Positions 36,286 through 44,979 of a DNA stretch of 64,000 nt are shown in pieces. Each line of letters opens with the position of its first letter. Within the stretch, counting starts at the first letter, position 1. Both the position numbers and the translations under genes were made by a program. Origin of the DNA: Enterovibrio baiacu (GTDB taxonomy: Bacteria; Pseudomonadota; Gammaproteobacteria; Enterobacterales; Vibrionaceae); assembly GCF_004120195.1 (NCBI RefSeq), contig NZ_SCHN01000016.1, positions 1 to 64,000 of the forward strand, read 5' to 3'. The notes beneath the pieces are model-generated. The model ran no database searches, was not told the origin of the DNA, and was given only the letters and a program-made list of their open reading frames with translations.

Positions 36286-37542
36286 TTATTTTCTCCCCAG
36301 TAAAGACATTGAAAACAATGATTTAGGTGGGGTGGAGAGATCTTCGCCGATGATGAGCGAGCATAGTCGGCGAATTTGGTTCCCGAGTTTCGACTTGCCT
36401 TCACCCAGATATGTACCGTTTAAGAGGTTTTCTTCTATCGTGACTTCATAAGGGAGGCTGATATCAATCTTGTGGTCGAGATACTTTTCAATTTCAGCTT
36501 CAGTAACGCTGGTAAAGCGTTGTGCTCGATGCTGATTTAATACCAATATAATTCTGAGTGATTTGCTTCGATTGTGCTCGTCAGCGAGTTTCTTCAATTT
36601 ACCTAACGTTGCAGCAGTCTCTCGAAGACAAGCAATCGTTGGTTCCATAACTATGATGGCGATGTCCAACGTTGAGTTGATCACTTGAGGACTCACGTCA
36701 AAGCTGACAGATGCGGAGAAATCATCGATGGTAAAGTTGGTTTCATTTGATAATTGATTGATCACGAGATCATTCATTTCAAACAGGTCGGTTGAACGCT
36801 CATCTTGAAGTCCTAATGCTAGGTAATTCAATCGGTTATTAACTCGTGTGACGAGCGTTTTTGCTGAAGCCTGATCCAACTCGGTGCCGACTTCAGATTC
36901 GTTAATGATGCGTTTTTCGCGGTTTTTCAAACCAAGTAAAATATCGAGACTACTGGACATATAGTTATGATCGACCACTAAGCACGACGTTTGCTTTTCA
37001 TGAGAGAGCATTCTACCTAGCTCGGCAACCAGCAATGAACACCCTACGCCCCCTTTGATGCCAATAACACCCACGCGCTTAGCGCGTCGTCTATTCCTAA
37101 AGTTAGATGCTTCAATGTGTCGTGAGGCGACGGATTGAATGAATTCCGCCAATTCCATCTTTTCTACAGGCCAAAAAAGATAGTAAAAACCGAGAGATTT
37201 TAGTTCTCTGACAACAGATATCGCATCAACGTCGCCGAGTACGATAACCGATACAGATGTCGGCAATCTTGAAGACAGTTGTTTTGATTCTTTTAGCGTG
37301 TCTGGGCATCCGCGAAGATCGAGGACAACCAACTGGGCACCGTGCTCTTCTATCTTTGATGCAATCTCTCTGAATTTATACGGGTAAGCGATAGGGGGGG
37401 GATGACCATCAAACCGAAAGGTTTCTTCAACCAAATCTTTCACTTCTTCTGAGCGAAAAAAATGCAGAGATGAAAGACCTTTTTGAGGTGCACTTGTTGT
37501 TTGGTTTGCGTCTTTTTTTAGTAGGTCGCTAAAATCTAACAT
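36286..37542 (-). CDS. tadZ: TadZ/CpaE localisation protein with altered Walker A
   Basis: 418 residues. An N-terminal receiver-like domain (about 30-145) without a canonical phospho-site precedes a MinD/ParA-type ATPase domain from about 155. The deviant Walker A reads KGGVGCS (163-169): the signature Lys163 is present, but Cys168 replaces the second lysine, so nucleotide binding or hydrolysis may be weak. TadZ proteins place the Tad machinery at the cell pole. Sits between the rcpB-like gene and tadA. Confidence 0.9.
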   Translation of the reverse strand: MLDFSDLLKKDANQTTSAPQKGLSSLHFFRSEEVKDLVEETFRFDGHPPPIAYPYKFREIASKIEEHGAQLVVLDLRGCPDTLKESKQLSSRLPTSVSVIVLGDVDAISVVRELKSLGFYYLFWPVEKMELAEFIQSVASRHIEASNFRNRRRAKRVGVIGIKGGVGCSLLVAELGRMLSHEKQTSCLVVDHNYMSSSLDILLGLKNREKRIINESEVGTELDQASAKTLVTRVNNRLNYLALGLQDERSTDLFEMNDLVINQLSNETNFTIDDFSASVSFDVSPQVINSTLDIAIIVMEPTIACLRETAATLGKLKKLADEHNRSKSLRIILVLNQHRAQRFTSVTEAEIEKYLDHKIDISLPYEVTIEENLLNGTYLGEGKSKLGNQIRRLCSLIIGEDLSTPPKSLFSMSLLGRK

Positions 37543-37555
37543 GTCTCTTCTCTCG

Positions 37556-38092
37556 TTATTGTGTGTTAGGTGATGAGATAGAAAGACGTGGAGTGCCAGA
37601 AAGCTTCTTGTCTGGATAGACCATAGATTGCCAACGCATCACTTGTTGCGTGCAGCCATCGTCGCCATGGTGATATTCGCCAATCACAATCGGCGCACAT
37701 TCAGGGGCTTGAACTTGGTGAACCGTGGTTGACAGCAAAATGCTGTTTTTTGCCAGTGTACTGCTGGAAACCAATTCAGCCTTTTCTGATGGCGTTCCTT
37801 GGCGTAGCAGCCATTGGCGAGCCATATTCGCGAGCGCTTTGCCTTCTTTGCCCTGCCATTTTATTTCTGCGCCATGAACTTGAAGGGCATAACGGTTCTG
37901 TTCTAAATACGCAAAAAGCTCCTGTTTGGCAGGTTGTCGTTTTTTATTTTTAAGGCTGATTTGGTACTCGTAAGTCACGGGTGTCACAAGAACGCTTGAT
38001 GCCTCAATGGATGGTTTGGGCGCACAGCCAAGCATCATGAATAAGAATGTCGATAATAGAATGTGCTGGGTATAAGCTTTGCGCGACATCAT
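37556..38092 (-). CDS. rcpB: RcpB/CpaD-position pilus lipoprotein
   Basis: 178 residues from ATG 38092, chosen because GGAGG in the end of rcpA lies 9 nt upstream and the ATG overlaps the rcpA stop (ATGA). Signal peptide with lipobox MLGC about 22 residues in. The rest (YLEQNRYALQVHGAEIKW, ARQWLLRQGTPSEKAEL, a late Cys pair) is low in similarity to known proteins; the name rests mainly on the location between rcpA and tadZ, where RcpB sits in the Aggregatibacter order. Likely outer-membrane partner of the secretin. Confidence 0.75.
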   Translation of the reverse strand: MMSRKAYTQHILLSTFLFMMLGCAPKPSIEASSVLVTPVTYEYQISLKNKKRQPAKQELFAYLEQNRYALQVHGAEIKWQGKEGKALANMARQWLLRQGTPSEKAELVSSSTLAKNSILLSTTVHQVQAPECAPIVIGEYHHGDDGCTQQVMRWQSMVYPDKKLSGTPRLSISSPNTQ

Positions 38093-39444
38093 TTCTTGAA
38101 GCCTCCAGTTGCTAGGATCTGTTGTTGCCACTTAGACACCTCGGGAGATGCACTTGATTTGATGCCGAAAAAGCGGGAAAGCGTTGATGTACGTTGCATG
38201 CCAGGGATTCTTACGTCTGAAGAACTAATGGGTTCCACAAGCGACACGGTTGCTACGATAATCAGTTCCGTCTTGCGTCGGGTTGTTGACGTGTTTCTAA
38301 ATAAGGCACCAAGGATTGGGACGTCGCCAATGAAAGGTATTTTAGAGAGTTCTTCTTGATCTTCCGTGCTCAACAACCCACCAAGAATGAAGCTTTGGCC
38401 GTCGCCTAATTCAAGAGTCGTTCTTGCTCTGCGCACTTTAAACGAAGGAATATCTAATAATGTGTTACCAAACTGAACATCAACAGAACTCACTTGAGGT
38501 TGTATCGCCAATTTAATTTTGTCATCTCTCAGTACTTCAGCGGCTAAATCGAGGCCAATACCGAATTCTTTATATTGGATTCGATACCCGTCATCGACAC
38601 GATAGGTAACGGGAATCTCACCACCGACGAGAAAGCTGGCAGACTCTCCAGAGATAACGGACACGTTAGGCTCAGAGAGAACTTGGCCGACACTGTCGTC
38701 ATTGATTGCGGATATAAAGGTCGCAACATTTGTTGCGCCGCCACCAAAGCCAGATATACCCCGGAAGAATTGTCCGTTTCCGGCAAAACCATCGGTTAAA
38801 ACCGTACCCCATTCGATGCCTAACTCGTTAACCAAAGCACTATTAACCTCGGCAATGGTGAGCTTGACGTTGACTTGCTTGGTGACCGATACCTCTAAGT
38901 TGTTAACCAGTCCTCGATAGTACCGACGAGCCATGAAGTCGATATCGAACTCTTCGCCTTCATCGGTTTTCCATTCTGTGCGCTTTTCGGTGAACTCTTT
39001 GTTCAATAGTTCTCCAACCATAGAGTAGATGTCGTTTTTTTCTTTTTGAGTCGGCACAAAGCCAGAGAGCACAACTTGCTCTCCTAGATTGAGTACGGAA
39101 ACATTGATATCGGGATATCTGATCGCGATCGTTTGCTCTATGTTTGTAAGACTCTGATTTACAGCTATTTTTCTTCTTAATAACTCTTCGCTACTTTCGC
39201 CGAAAATTATCAATGTCGTGGTGCCAATATCACGTCCAAACACAACAAGACGATTGTTATCAATGACTTGATAATCTGCTACTTCAGGATTGGAAATAAA
39301 CACAGTCCCTATGGTAGATTTGAAACTCAGTGGTCGAGCGTCTCCCGTACCTAAGTTCATGATTCCCGCAGCTTGTACCGTAAGCGACATACCGAAAACA
39401 ATCGTGCACAGAGAAAAAGTGATTGTTTTAATAGAAGGCAACAT
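38089..39444 (-). CDS. rcpA: RcpA/CpaC secretin
   Basis: 451 residues. Signal peptide about 1-25. N-domain with GDARPLSFKSTIGTVFISNPEVADY, then a BON-like/N1 region, and the secretin core with SVISGESASFLVGGEIPV, QPQVSSVD and the C-terminal LGDGQSFILGGLL and IPFIGDVPILGALFR, which are the secretin signature. Multimers form the outer-membrane channel through which the Flp pilus exits. Confidence 0.95.
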   Translation of the reverse strand: MLPSIKTITFSLCTIVFGMSLTVQAAGIMNLGTGDARPLSFKSTIGTVFISNPEVADYQVIDNNRLVVFGRDIGTTTLIIFGESSEELLRRKIAVNQSLTNIEQTIAIRYPDINVSVLNLGEQVVLSGFVPTQKEKNDIYSMVGELLNKEFTEKRTEWKTDEGEEFDIDFMARRYYRGLVNNLEVSVTKQVNVKLTIAEVNSALVNELGIEWGTVLTDGFAGNGQFFRGISGFGGGATNVATFISAINDDSVGQVLSEPNVSVISGESASFLVGGEIPVTYRVDDGYRIQYKEFGIGLDLAAEVLRDDKIKLAIQPQVSSVDVQFGNTLLDIPSFKVRRARTTLELGDGQSFILGGLLSTEDQEELSKIPFIGDVPILGALFRNTSTTRRKTELIIVATVSLVEPISSSDVRIPGMQRTSTLSRFFGIKSSASPEVSKWQQQILATGGFKK

Positions 39445-39455
39445 ATTCTTGTTCT

Positions 39456-40229
39456 CTAATTTAAGGCCTTTGATTGACCGCGAATTTCTACTACTGATTG
39501 AAAATTTGGCAAAACATCATGTGTGTCTGCATTTAAAATCGTACTTTGCCCTGTCGCTTGATTTGTCGTTTTTATTATTTCGACGATACCTATTCGTCGC
39601 GCAATGACCATTTTTGCGATTTGGTGTTGATCTAATTCGATGGTGAGAGGAAGGAATTCATCTTCTACTTCATCTATTGCGAGAACTTTAATGCCCTTAA
39701 ATAGGGGAGATACGGCAAGTGAGCGGAATGACTTGATTGTGTTGGAGGCCGATATATTTGAAATATTTTGTTCATCGGACGTCAATATTATGATATCGAC
39801 TAAATCACCAACATCAACGCCCATACCAATGAAATCCACTTGTCGAATTTTTAAAGGGTATGGTGTCATCCCTTCACCTGTTACAGCATCTAAATACCCT
39901 GGATCATTTGGAAGTAAGAAGTCATTAGCTGTAACGAATTCTGTTGGGTTTATCTCTCTTCTAGAAACCATTCCAGGTACATGCTTAATGTCAATATTGC
40001 CAGCGATACCATTTCTAAGAGCATCGTCTTCGGTGAGTTTGATGTAACGAAGGTTTTGGGGTGTAAGTAACTGTCCTTTGGATAAAGGTTCGTTAATTTG
40101 AGCAACTCTATACACAATACTGGGAGCAATCGCAGCACTTGTTGGTTTGCTCTGGAAGAATCCGCTTAGTCCTAAAAGTCCTATAAAGACAACTAGAATA
40201 GCGAATAAGAAAAAAATGCGCTGGCTCAT
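39456..40229 (-). CDS. rcpC: RcpC/CpaB pilus assembly protein
   Basis: 257 residues. One N-terminal membrane helix (about 5-24) then a SAF domain (INEPLSKGQLLTPQNLRYI; PGMVSRREINPTEFVTAND) and a C-terminal CpaB part (DVGDLVDIIILTSDE, HQIAKMVIARRIGIVEI). RcpC/CpaB proteins are periplasmic, with beta-clip folds that may bind glycan and assist secretin or pilin function. Lies 11 bp before rcpA. Confidence 0.92.
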   Translation of the reverse strand: MSQRIFFLFAILVVFIGLLGLSGFFQSKPTSAAIAPSIVYRVAQINEPLSKGQLLTPQNLRYIKLTEDDALRNGIAGNIDIKHVPGMVSRREINPTEFVTANDFLLPNDPGYLDAVTGEGMTPYPLKIRQVDFIGMGVDVGDLVDIIILTSDEQNISNISASNTIKSFRSLAVSPLFKGIKVLAIDEVEDEFLPLTIELDQHQIAKMVIARRIGIVEIIKTTNQATGQSTILNADTHDVLPNFQSVVEIRGQSKALN

Positions 40230-40232
40230 CAG

Positions 40233-40661
40233 TTAACTCAATTTACTCAGGTAAATACTAAACAAGCTCGATAGGACGATGGGAATACCGTAGGGTACAC
40301 CTCTATCAGCCTTGCTTTCAGAAAAATACTTTTTTACAAAGATAGGTACAGCAACTATCCCTCCAATAAATCCAATCAGAACAATGGAAAGTTGTATATA
40401 TTCAGGGTTGATGACAAGTGAATATACTGCAAATAGCTTTGTATCCCCTGCTGCCAAAAGCCCAACCCTGAATAAAACCAGTCCAACGAGTAACACTAAA
40501 ATTGATTGGTGAAAATGAATTGATAAGCTTGGTTCTTTAATGCCCATCAATATGCACATGATAAATATCGTTAGCACGAGAAAATTACTAATTTTACGAT
40601 ATTTTAGATCACTAACAATTACAGCTACGGAGCTGGTCGTTAAAACAATGTCTAGTAACAT
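40233..40661 (-). CDS. tadV: TadV prepilin peptidase (A24 family)
   Basis: 142 residues. The two catalytic aspartates of A24 aspartic peptidases are visible: SDLKYRKISN near residue 18 and AAGDTKLFA in the middle. Four or so membrane helices; no N-methylation domain, as usual for TadV/CpaA. It cleaves the leader of Flp, TadE and TadF. Located between flp and rcpC. Confidence 0.92.
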   Translation of the reverse strand: MLLDIVLTTSSVAVIVSDLKYRKISNFLVLTIFIMCILMGIKEPSLSIHFHQSILVLLVGLVLFRVGLLAAGDTKLFAVYSLVINPEYIQLSIVLIGFIGGIVAVPIFVKKYFSESKADRGVPYGIPIVLSSLFSIYLSKLS

Positions 40662-40698
40662 TGTTGATGTAACACCAAGTGAATATTAATCACCAGCA

Positions 40699-40923
40699 CT
40701 AGGTACCAGTTGCTGCTTTCAAATTCTCTGTTATTTTAGCAAATGCTGCTTCTAAGGCGCCACCAAGACTAGAGTCACCACCAGTAAAAAGCGCTAGCAT
40801 GATAGCTGAGACTGCCACACCCAATACCGCATATTCAATGGCTGTCACGCCGCGCTCATCTTTGAGGTAGCTCTTTAGATGTTGTTCGTAGATAAAGCAC
40901 TTGGCTTTGTGAAAAATTGACAT
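40699..40923 (-). CDS. flp: Flp-type major pilin
   Basis: 74 residues; GGAG lies 7 nt before ATG 40923. A 25-residue basic leader ends in DERG, then VTAIEYAVLGVAVSAIM: the Flp motif with Glu+5 and Tyr+6 after the Gly cleavage site. The mature pilin of about 49 residues has a Gly/Ala-rich tail. First gene of the tad operon; the long AT-rich region upstream should carry its promoter. Confidence 0.94.
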   Translation of the reverse strand: MSIFHKAKCFIYEQHLKSYLKDERGVTAIEYAVLGVAVSAIMLALFTGGDSSLGGALEAAFAKITENLKAATGT

Positions 40924-41746
40924 GGTTAGACTCCATTCATTTTTTAATCGTTTAATAATTTGTTAATGCAAGGACGACTTTATTTATCCGTACTAACGAT
41001 AGGGCGTCAGTAAAAGCCAGACGATTTCAAAGTCAGTAATTAAGATATATCTCATGTGTAAAATAATCTATATGTTGTCCTCGTCTCACTTGGCTCTTAT
41101 TGAGATCTAATGTCTCATAAATGAGGTGCTTGGGTGGTTGGGGTTAACAAAATAAATATGAAAATAGTTGTTTAAACTTGGCTGTAAATTTGATCGTTAT
41201 CACAATAAAAAATATGAAACAAGTTTGTTTGTCTAATTTGTGGATCATCTAAATTAGCATTTGCCGAGTGATTTTTTTTGAAGGTCTTCACAATAATTTT
41301 TGATGAAAAGTTGTGTTTTATTTTAATTCTTAAGTGTCTAATTTCATTGTTCTTACTTCTATTGGAGCTGAATGATTACATGTCTATACAGGGTGACATA
41401 AAAAATAGTCAGGAATTCCATTTGATATTTTTTATTAGTCGCCAGAATTAAGAAACTGTGTGATTACAAATAATTAACATTGTCATATTTTTTAGGCATA
41501 TTTGACGCGAAATTCGTGTGAATTTATTTAATTATTTCGCATTTATATTTACATTTTGGGTGCACATAGCCTTTGAAGTGGGATGTTGAATTTTTTTGTT
41601 AAAAATGCGGGTGAGAGAATATTAGAGTTTGGTGGTTTTTAACGAGCAGCGCTACCGAGATATAGAATAGGGGAGTGTATGTGTGGTTTGAAGGGTGTTT
41701 GGAGGTGTGCTCTCTGAGAGCCATTACGCCAAACACCGGAGGAAGA
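40924..41746. promoter_or_regulatory. AT-rich gene-free region upstream of flp
   Basis: About 820 bp with no convincing gene on either strand and clearly higher AT content than the flanks, with many A/T runs (41130-41560). It should contain the flp promoter and could be a silencing (H-NS-type) target. I could not fix -10/-35 or sigma-54 elements. It also holds whatever lies downstream of the YeeE/YedE pair; no clear terminator was seen there. Confidence 0.55.
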
Positions 41747-42214
41747 TTATGCGGATTGATGCGTTGTTTCAGTTTGTGGTGTTGAACGCCTCGATGCTTT
41801 ATCAACGACGAGCATGCCCATCGCCATGCTACTTATAAAAAGGACGATATTGAGAGAGCCTGAGCCTAATACTGTTATGGCGGGGCCAGGGCAAATGCCT
41901 GCCAATCCCCAACCCACACCAAAGATGGCTGAGCCCATGAGTAGGCGTCTATCAATATCGTTACGTTTGCTCATGTTGAAGTGCGTTTCAGCAATAGGCG
42001 CGGATCTTGGTTTTATCAGTAGCAGGTATCCCGGTATGAATACCATCAGTGCGCCACCCATGACAAAGGCAAGGCTGGGGTTCCAATTGCCATAAACATC
42101 AAGAAATCCAATGACATTGTCCGGATTGACCATACCTGACACCATCATCCCAGCGCCAAATAGTCCACCAGAGAACAGAGCACCGAAGTAAAACAGTATA
42201 TTCTTGCCTGACAT
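41747..42214 (-). CDS. YeeE/YedE-type sulfur transporter, second half (DUF6691)
   Basis: 155 residues, four to five membrane helices. GALFSGGLFGAGMMVSGMVNPDNVIGFLDV and GWGLAGICPGPAI carry the conserved Gly-rich loops and the Cys of the YeeE/YedE family. It is the distal half of a split transporter; the partner is directly upstream. Such pairs move thiosulfate or related reduced sulfur and are commonly found with persulfide-sensing regulators. Confidence 0.9.
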   Translation of the reverse strand: MSGKNILFYFGALFSGGLFGAGMMVSGMVNPDNVIGFLDVYGNWNPSLAFVMGGALMVFIPGYLLLIKPRSAPIAETHFNMSKRNDIDRRLLMGSAIFGVGWGLAGICPGPAITVLGSGSLNIVLFISSMAMGMLVVDKASRRSTPQTETTHQSA

Positions 42215-42649
42215 TTAGCCTCCTAATACATGCAGTCGAAGAAAGACAGTTATCGCAGCGGCTGCCATAAACGTGGAGGTAGCCACCAATGAGCGTCGCG
42301 AGAATCTACCCATCCCGCAGATACCGTGGCCGCTTGTGCATCCATTCGCGAGCTTTGTGCCTATTCCAACAAGTAGACCCGCTGCCATTGCGATGAAAGG
42401 GGTGATTCCTGCGCCTGACAGTGAGTAGTCAGGAAACCCTGAATTTAAAAAGGCGACGCCTGACCCTGCAATTACCATGCTGATAATGAACACGATGCGC
42501 CAAGCCTTGTCGGGCGTTTGCGAAGAGAGAAGACCTGAAAAAATACCGCTAATGCCTGCAATTTTTCCATTGATAATCAGCAAGCTCAGGGCTGAGATGC
42601 CAAGCATGAACCCACCGATCAATGCCTCCCAAGGGATGTGATAAACCAT
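42215..42649 (-). CDS. YeeE/YedE-type sulfur transporter, first half
   Basis: 144 residues, four membrane helices. The motif ANGCTSGHGICGMGRFSRRS contains the conserved cysteines used for substrate relay in this family (as in the thiosulfate channel TsuA). Its stop is directly followed by the start of the second half, so the two halves are translated together. Upstream lies a palindrome that may be the operator. Confidence 0.92.
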   Translation of the reverse strand: MVYHIPWEALIGGFMLGISALSLLIINGKIAGISGIFSGLLSSQTPDKAWRIVFIISMVIAGSGVAFLNSGFPDYSLSGAGITPFIAMAAGLLVGIGTKLANGCTSGHGICGMGRFSRRSLVATSTFMAAAAITVFLRLHVLGG

Positions 42650-42697
42650 ACGAATTCCTCGTTATACGTAAATATGTGGCGTGATAGGAATACTATA

Positions 42698-42713
42698 ATT
42701 AGCGATAGCTAAT
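42698..42713. promoter_or_regulatory. Palindrome upstream of the YeeE/YedE pair, ArsR/BigR-like operator
   Basis: ATTAGC-GATA-GCTAAT is a perfect 6-bp inverted repeat 49 bp before the start codon at 42649, extended by AT-rich flanks. AT-rich palindromes of this size in front of YeeE/YedE genes are known targets of BigR/SqrR-type persulfide sensors. No such regulator gene is adjacent here. Confidence 0.5.
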
Positions 42714-42977
42714 ATAGCAAATCCTAATTAAATGTTTGACGGATGGTTATGGTTTGAGCAACAGACGTTCTTGTCTCACTTCGATAACAGGGGGGCGCAT
42801 TCTTCAATGGTAAGGTGTGACTTCAAAAGCTAACGGCTTTCTGACGCAAGACCTCAGATTAGAGGCTATTGTTAATAGAACGTGAGTTGAGAAACATTGT
42901 TAAGTGGCGCATGTTAGCCCCTTGTTTTTGATAGTTCTGTGGTTCAGCGAAATGTCTTTATCTGTTTATGCTGTCTG
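42714..42977. other. Gene-free gap after the palindrome
   Basis: About 260 bp with no supported gene. It should hold the plus-strand promoter for the small gene that follows. Nothing else was recognised. Confidence 0.3.
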
Positions 42978-43163
42978 ATGAGGTTATTGGTGAAAGCATT
43001 AGTACGGTTCGTTACTGAGTTCGTAAAATCGATTGGTTCAAGGTTATCTAAGTGGTCCAAAGATCTCGACGCCTATGATAAGCAGGCTAAGCAAATGCGT
43101 CGTGAAGATAGATTAGGCGAAGTAGACTATTCGCCAAGTAAGAATGATGATGCTAAGCAGTGA
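42978..43163 (+). CDS. Small hypothetical protein with amphipathic N-terminus
   Basis: 61 residues from ATG 42978, or 57 from GTG 42990 (GAGG 6 nt upstream). The N-terminal half (LVKALVRFVTEFVKSIGSRL) is hydrophobic and amphipathic, as in a peripheral membrane anchor; the C-terminal half is charged (KQMRREDRLGEVDYSP). I do not recognise the family, and coding status is only moderately supported. Confidence 0.45.
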   Translation: MRLLVKALVRFVTEFVKSIGSRLSKWSKDLDAYDKQAKQMRREDRLGEVDYSPSKNDDAKQ

Positions 43164-43363
43164 TTGTCTTTGCTGTGATCACGACTTTTAAACCTTGATC
43201 TCGTTTTATCTCCTTTCTTTTCTTGTTCTCTCCTTTGTCTTTTCTACGTACCTCAATGGTTTGCTTGAATAGTAATATGCTAGACGTCCCAACTTCGAAG
43301 CGCTGTGTTCGCTGACGTTTCGCCATGCTGTAAGTAATACGTTTGGCGACCAAAGGTGGGTGC

Positions 43364-43804
43364 ATGGTTGCAAAAATTCGTCGGCAATTGGGGCTATTTA
43401 GTTTTTTGGTCGTCGCCTTGTTTGTGTTGACGGCGTCATTGAGTAGGCATGTCCTATCAGCGACGCAGGACGCCAGTGTGTATTTTATTTCTCCTCAAGA
43501 TGGCGACATGCTACCTCATCAATTTGAGGTTGTGATTGGCGTTGGTGATAACGTCAGAATGACAGGGCGGCGCTCACAGCGTGGTGAACGTTACCATGTG
43601 TTGATTAACCTTGATGCCCTTGGCGATTTCTCCGCGCCTCTGCCGAAAACTGGGCACATTCGCCATCTCAGTAGAGGTGAACAGTCAGTGGTATTAACCT
43701 TGCCAAGTGGAAAGCACACGCTGCAAGTGCTTGTCGGTGATGAAAAACATATTCCCCTTCTCCCGCCCGTTATGTCCGAGATAATCACGATACATGTTCG
43801 GTGA
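43364..43804 (+). CDS. DUF4399 family secreted protein
   Basis: 146 residues from ATG 43364, preceded by AAGGTGG. Signal peptide about 1-32. ASVYFISPQDGDMLPHQFEVVIG and the HVLIN, SGKHTLQVLVGDEKHIP segments match the DUF4399 family, small periplasmic beta-rich proteins of unknown function. Single gene. Confidence 0.83.
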   Translation: MVAKIRRQLGLFSFLVVALFVLTASLSRHVLSATQDASVYFISPQDGDMLPHQFEVVIGVGDNVRMTGRRSQRGERYHVLINLDALGDFSAPLPKTGHIRHLSRGEQSVVLTLPSGKHTLQVLVGDEKHIPLLPPVMSEIITIHVR

Positions 43805-43832
43805 TACTTTTTGCTGGTTTGGGTATAGAGAC

Positions 43833-43855
43833 AAAAAAGCCGCGATAACGCGGCT
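43833..43855 (-). terminator. Terminator of the aspartoacylase-family gene
   Basis: On the minus strand AGCCGCG-TTAT-CGCGGCT (43855-43838) is followed by five to six T residues, 38 bp after the stop at 43893. Confidence 0.88.
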
Positions 43856-43892
43856 GTAGAATGGTGGCGATCTGCAGTGACATCGCGAAGCG

Positions 43893-44897
43893 TTAGCTGT
43901 AAGGATGAATGATCCTTGCCACCAATGAACCTGCTGCTCGCATAGATTCGACATTCTGACTCAACAAAATGCCCGATTCCGGCGCGCGGTATTGGTGAAT
44001 TTCTTCACCAAAACTGTCGTATTGGATCGCGAGCAATTGGCCTTCTTCCACAAATTGCATCAGCTCTGCTTGTGGCAAAATAAACCCGCCTTGTTCAGCG
44101 CGAATGCTCGTCACTTTCTCGCCTTCAACGGCAGGGACGAATGTCATTGTTTCGCCCTCTATCATGCCGTGGTGCTTAAAGATGTTCATCACGCCGCGAG
44201 TGGTGCGTTGAACCAATTCGACATCTGTGTAACGGCCCATGCCGACTTCAACGGTAATGCTCGGAATGCCATTTTCATTCCACACGGTTTCCAAAATGCC
44301 CGGATCGCCTGGGTCATTCAAGATGGCATCTGGGTTCATTAAGCGCGCCATTTGCACGGCATCATCAATGCGGAAATCAGCAAACGTGTACAGCGGGTAA
44401 ACCGTGCCTGATGTTTGGGTATGCAGGTCAATCGCCAACTCGGCATTTGGCTGGAGCAAATGATGCCAAAGTGCGTAGATGTAGCGTTGTACATCGTTGC
44501 CCGTAGCATCTCCTGGGAAGAAGCGGTTCAAGTTGCCGTTTGATACATCAGGATCTGATGACACAAAATCACGGGTATGGTGCTTCATTCCCGTCAGGTT
44601 CACCGTCGGCACAATCGTCACGCAACCGGCGATGTCTTTGTCTTTCAGTTCGCGCGCAATCTGTTGTGCGGCGAGAACACCATTGTATTCATCACCGTGA
44701 ACACCCGCCGTAATCACGATGTTCTTGCCCAGTTTGCTGCCTTTGAATACCCAAACAGGCAGGTGCTGATGCTGTGATAACGCATCCGTGGAAATGCGGA
44801 ACCAAAACTTGTGCTGACCTGCTTCAAGTGTGGTGACATCAAGTGCGCTGATGACGTCTAGGCCATCAATTTTGTTGTTTTCAATGTATGTCGTCAT
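43893..44897 (-). CDS. Succinylglutamate desuccinylase/aspartoacylase family protein
   Basis: 334 residues from ATG 44897, where similarity begins; the frame stays open to 44987 but a terminator hairpin lies in that extension. Zinc carboxypeptidase-like M14 fold: VHGDE (ligands His and Glu), NLNRFFPG, the third ligand His in AIDLHTQTSG, and a catalytic Glu in ITVEVG. The family removes acyl groups from amino acids (succinylglutamate, N-acetylaspartate). The upstream permease is in the same orientation, so uptake followed by deacylation of an N-acyl amino acid is a reasonable guess. Confidence 0.87.
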   Translation of the reverse strand: MTTYIENNKIDGLDVISALDVTTLEAGQHKFWFRISTDALSQHQHLPVWVFKGSKLGKNIVITAGVHGDEYNGVLAAQQIARELKDKDIAGCVTIVPTVNLTGMKHHTRDFVSSDPDVSNGNLNRFFPGDATGNDVQRYIYALWHHLLQPNAELAIDLHTQTSGTVYPLYTFADFRIDDAVQMARLMNPDAILNDPGDPGILETVWNENGIPSITVEVGMGRYTDVELVQRTTRGVMNIFKHHGMIEGETMTFVPAVEGEKVTSIRAEQGGFILPQAELMQFVEEGQLLAIQYDSFGEEIHQYRAPESGILLSQNVESMRAAGSLVARIIHPYS

Positions 44898-44913
44898 TGC
44901 GTTTTCTTGCTGT

Positions 44914-44942
44914 AAAAAAGGCGAGATGGTGATCTCGCCTTT
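44914..44942 (-). terminator. Intergenic terminator between YfcC permease and deacylase genes
   Basis: On the minus strand a 10-bp perfect stem (44942-44933 with 44926-44917) and 6-nt loop is followed by a T-run (44919-44914). It lies 17 bp before the deacylase start, so it attenuates read-through from the permease gene. Confidence 0.85.
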
Positions 44943-44979
44943 GTAAATGTATGCGGTATAGCGTGGAAGGCTTTTGCGG

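Noticed and set aside
41599-41805. 68-residue minus-strand frame near the end of the YeeE/YedE pair
   Set aside because: Overlaps a real gene, odd His/Pro-rich composition, no SD.
42939-42977. Upstream extension of the small hypothetical gene
   Set aside because: Cys-rich leader without SD; the start at 42978 or 42990 is more likely.
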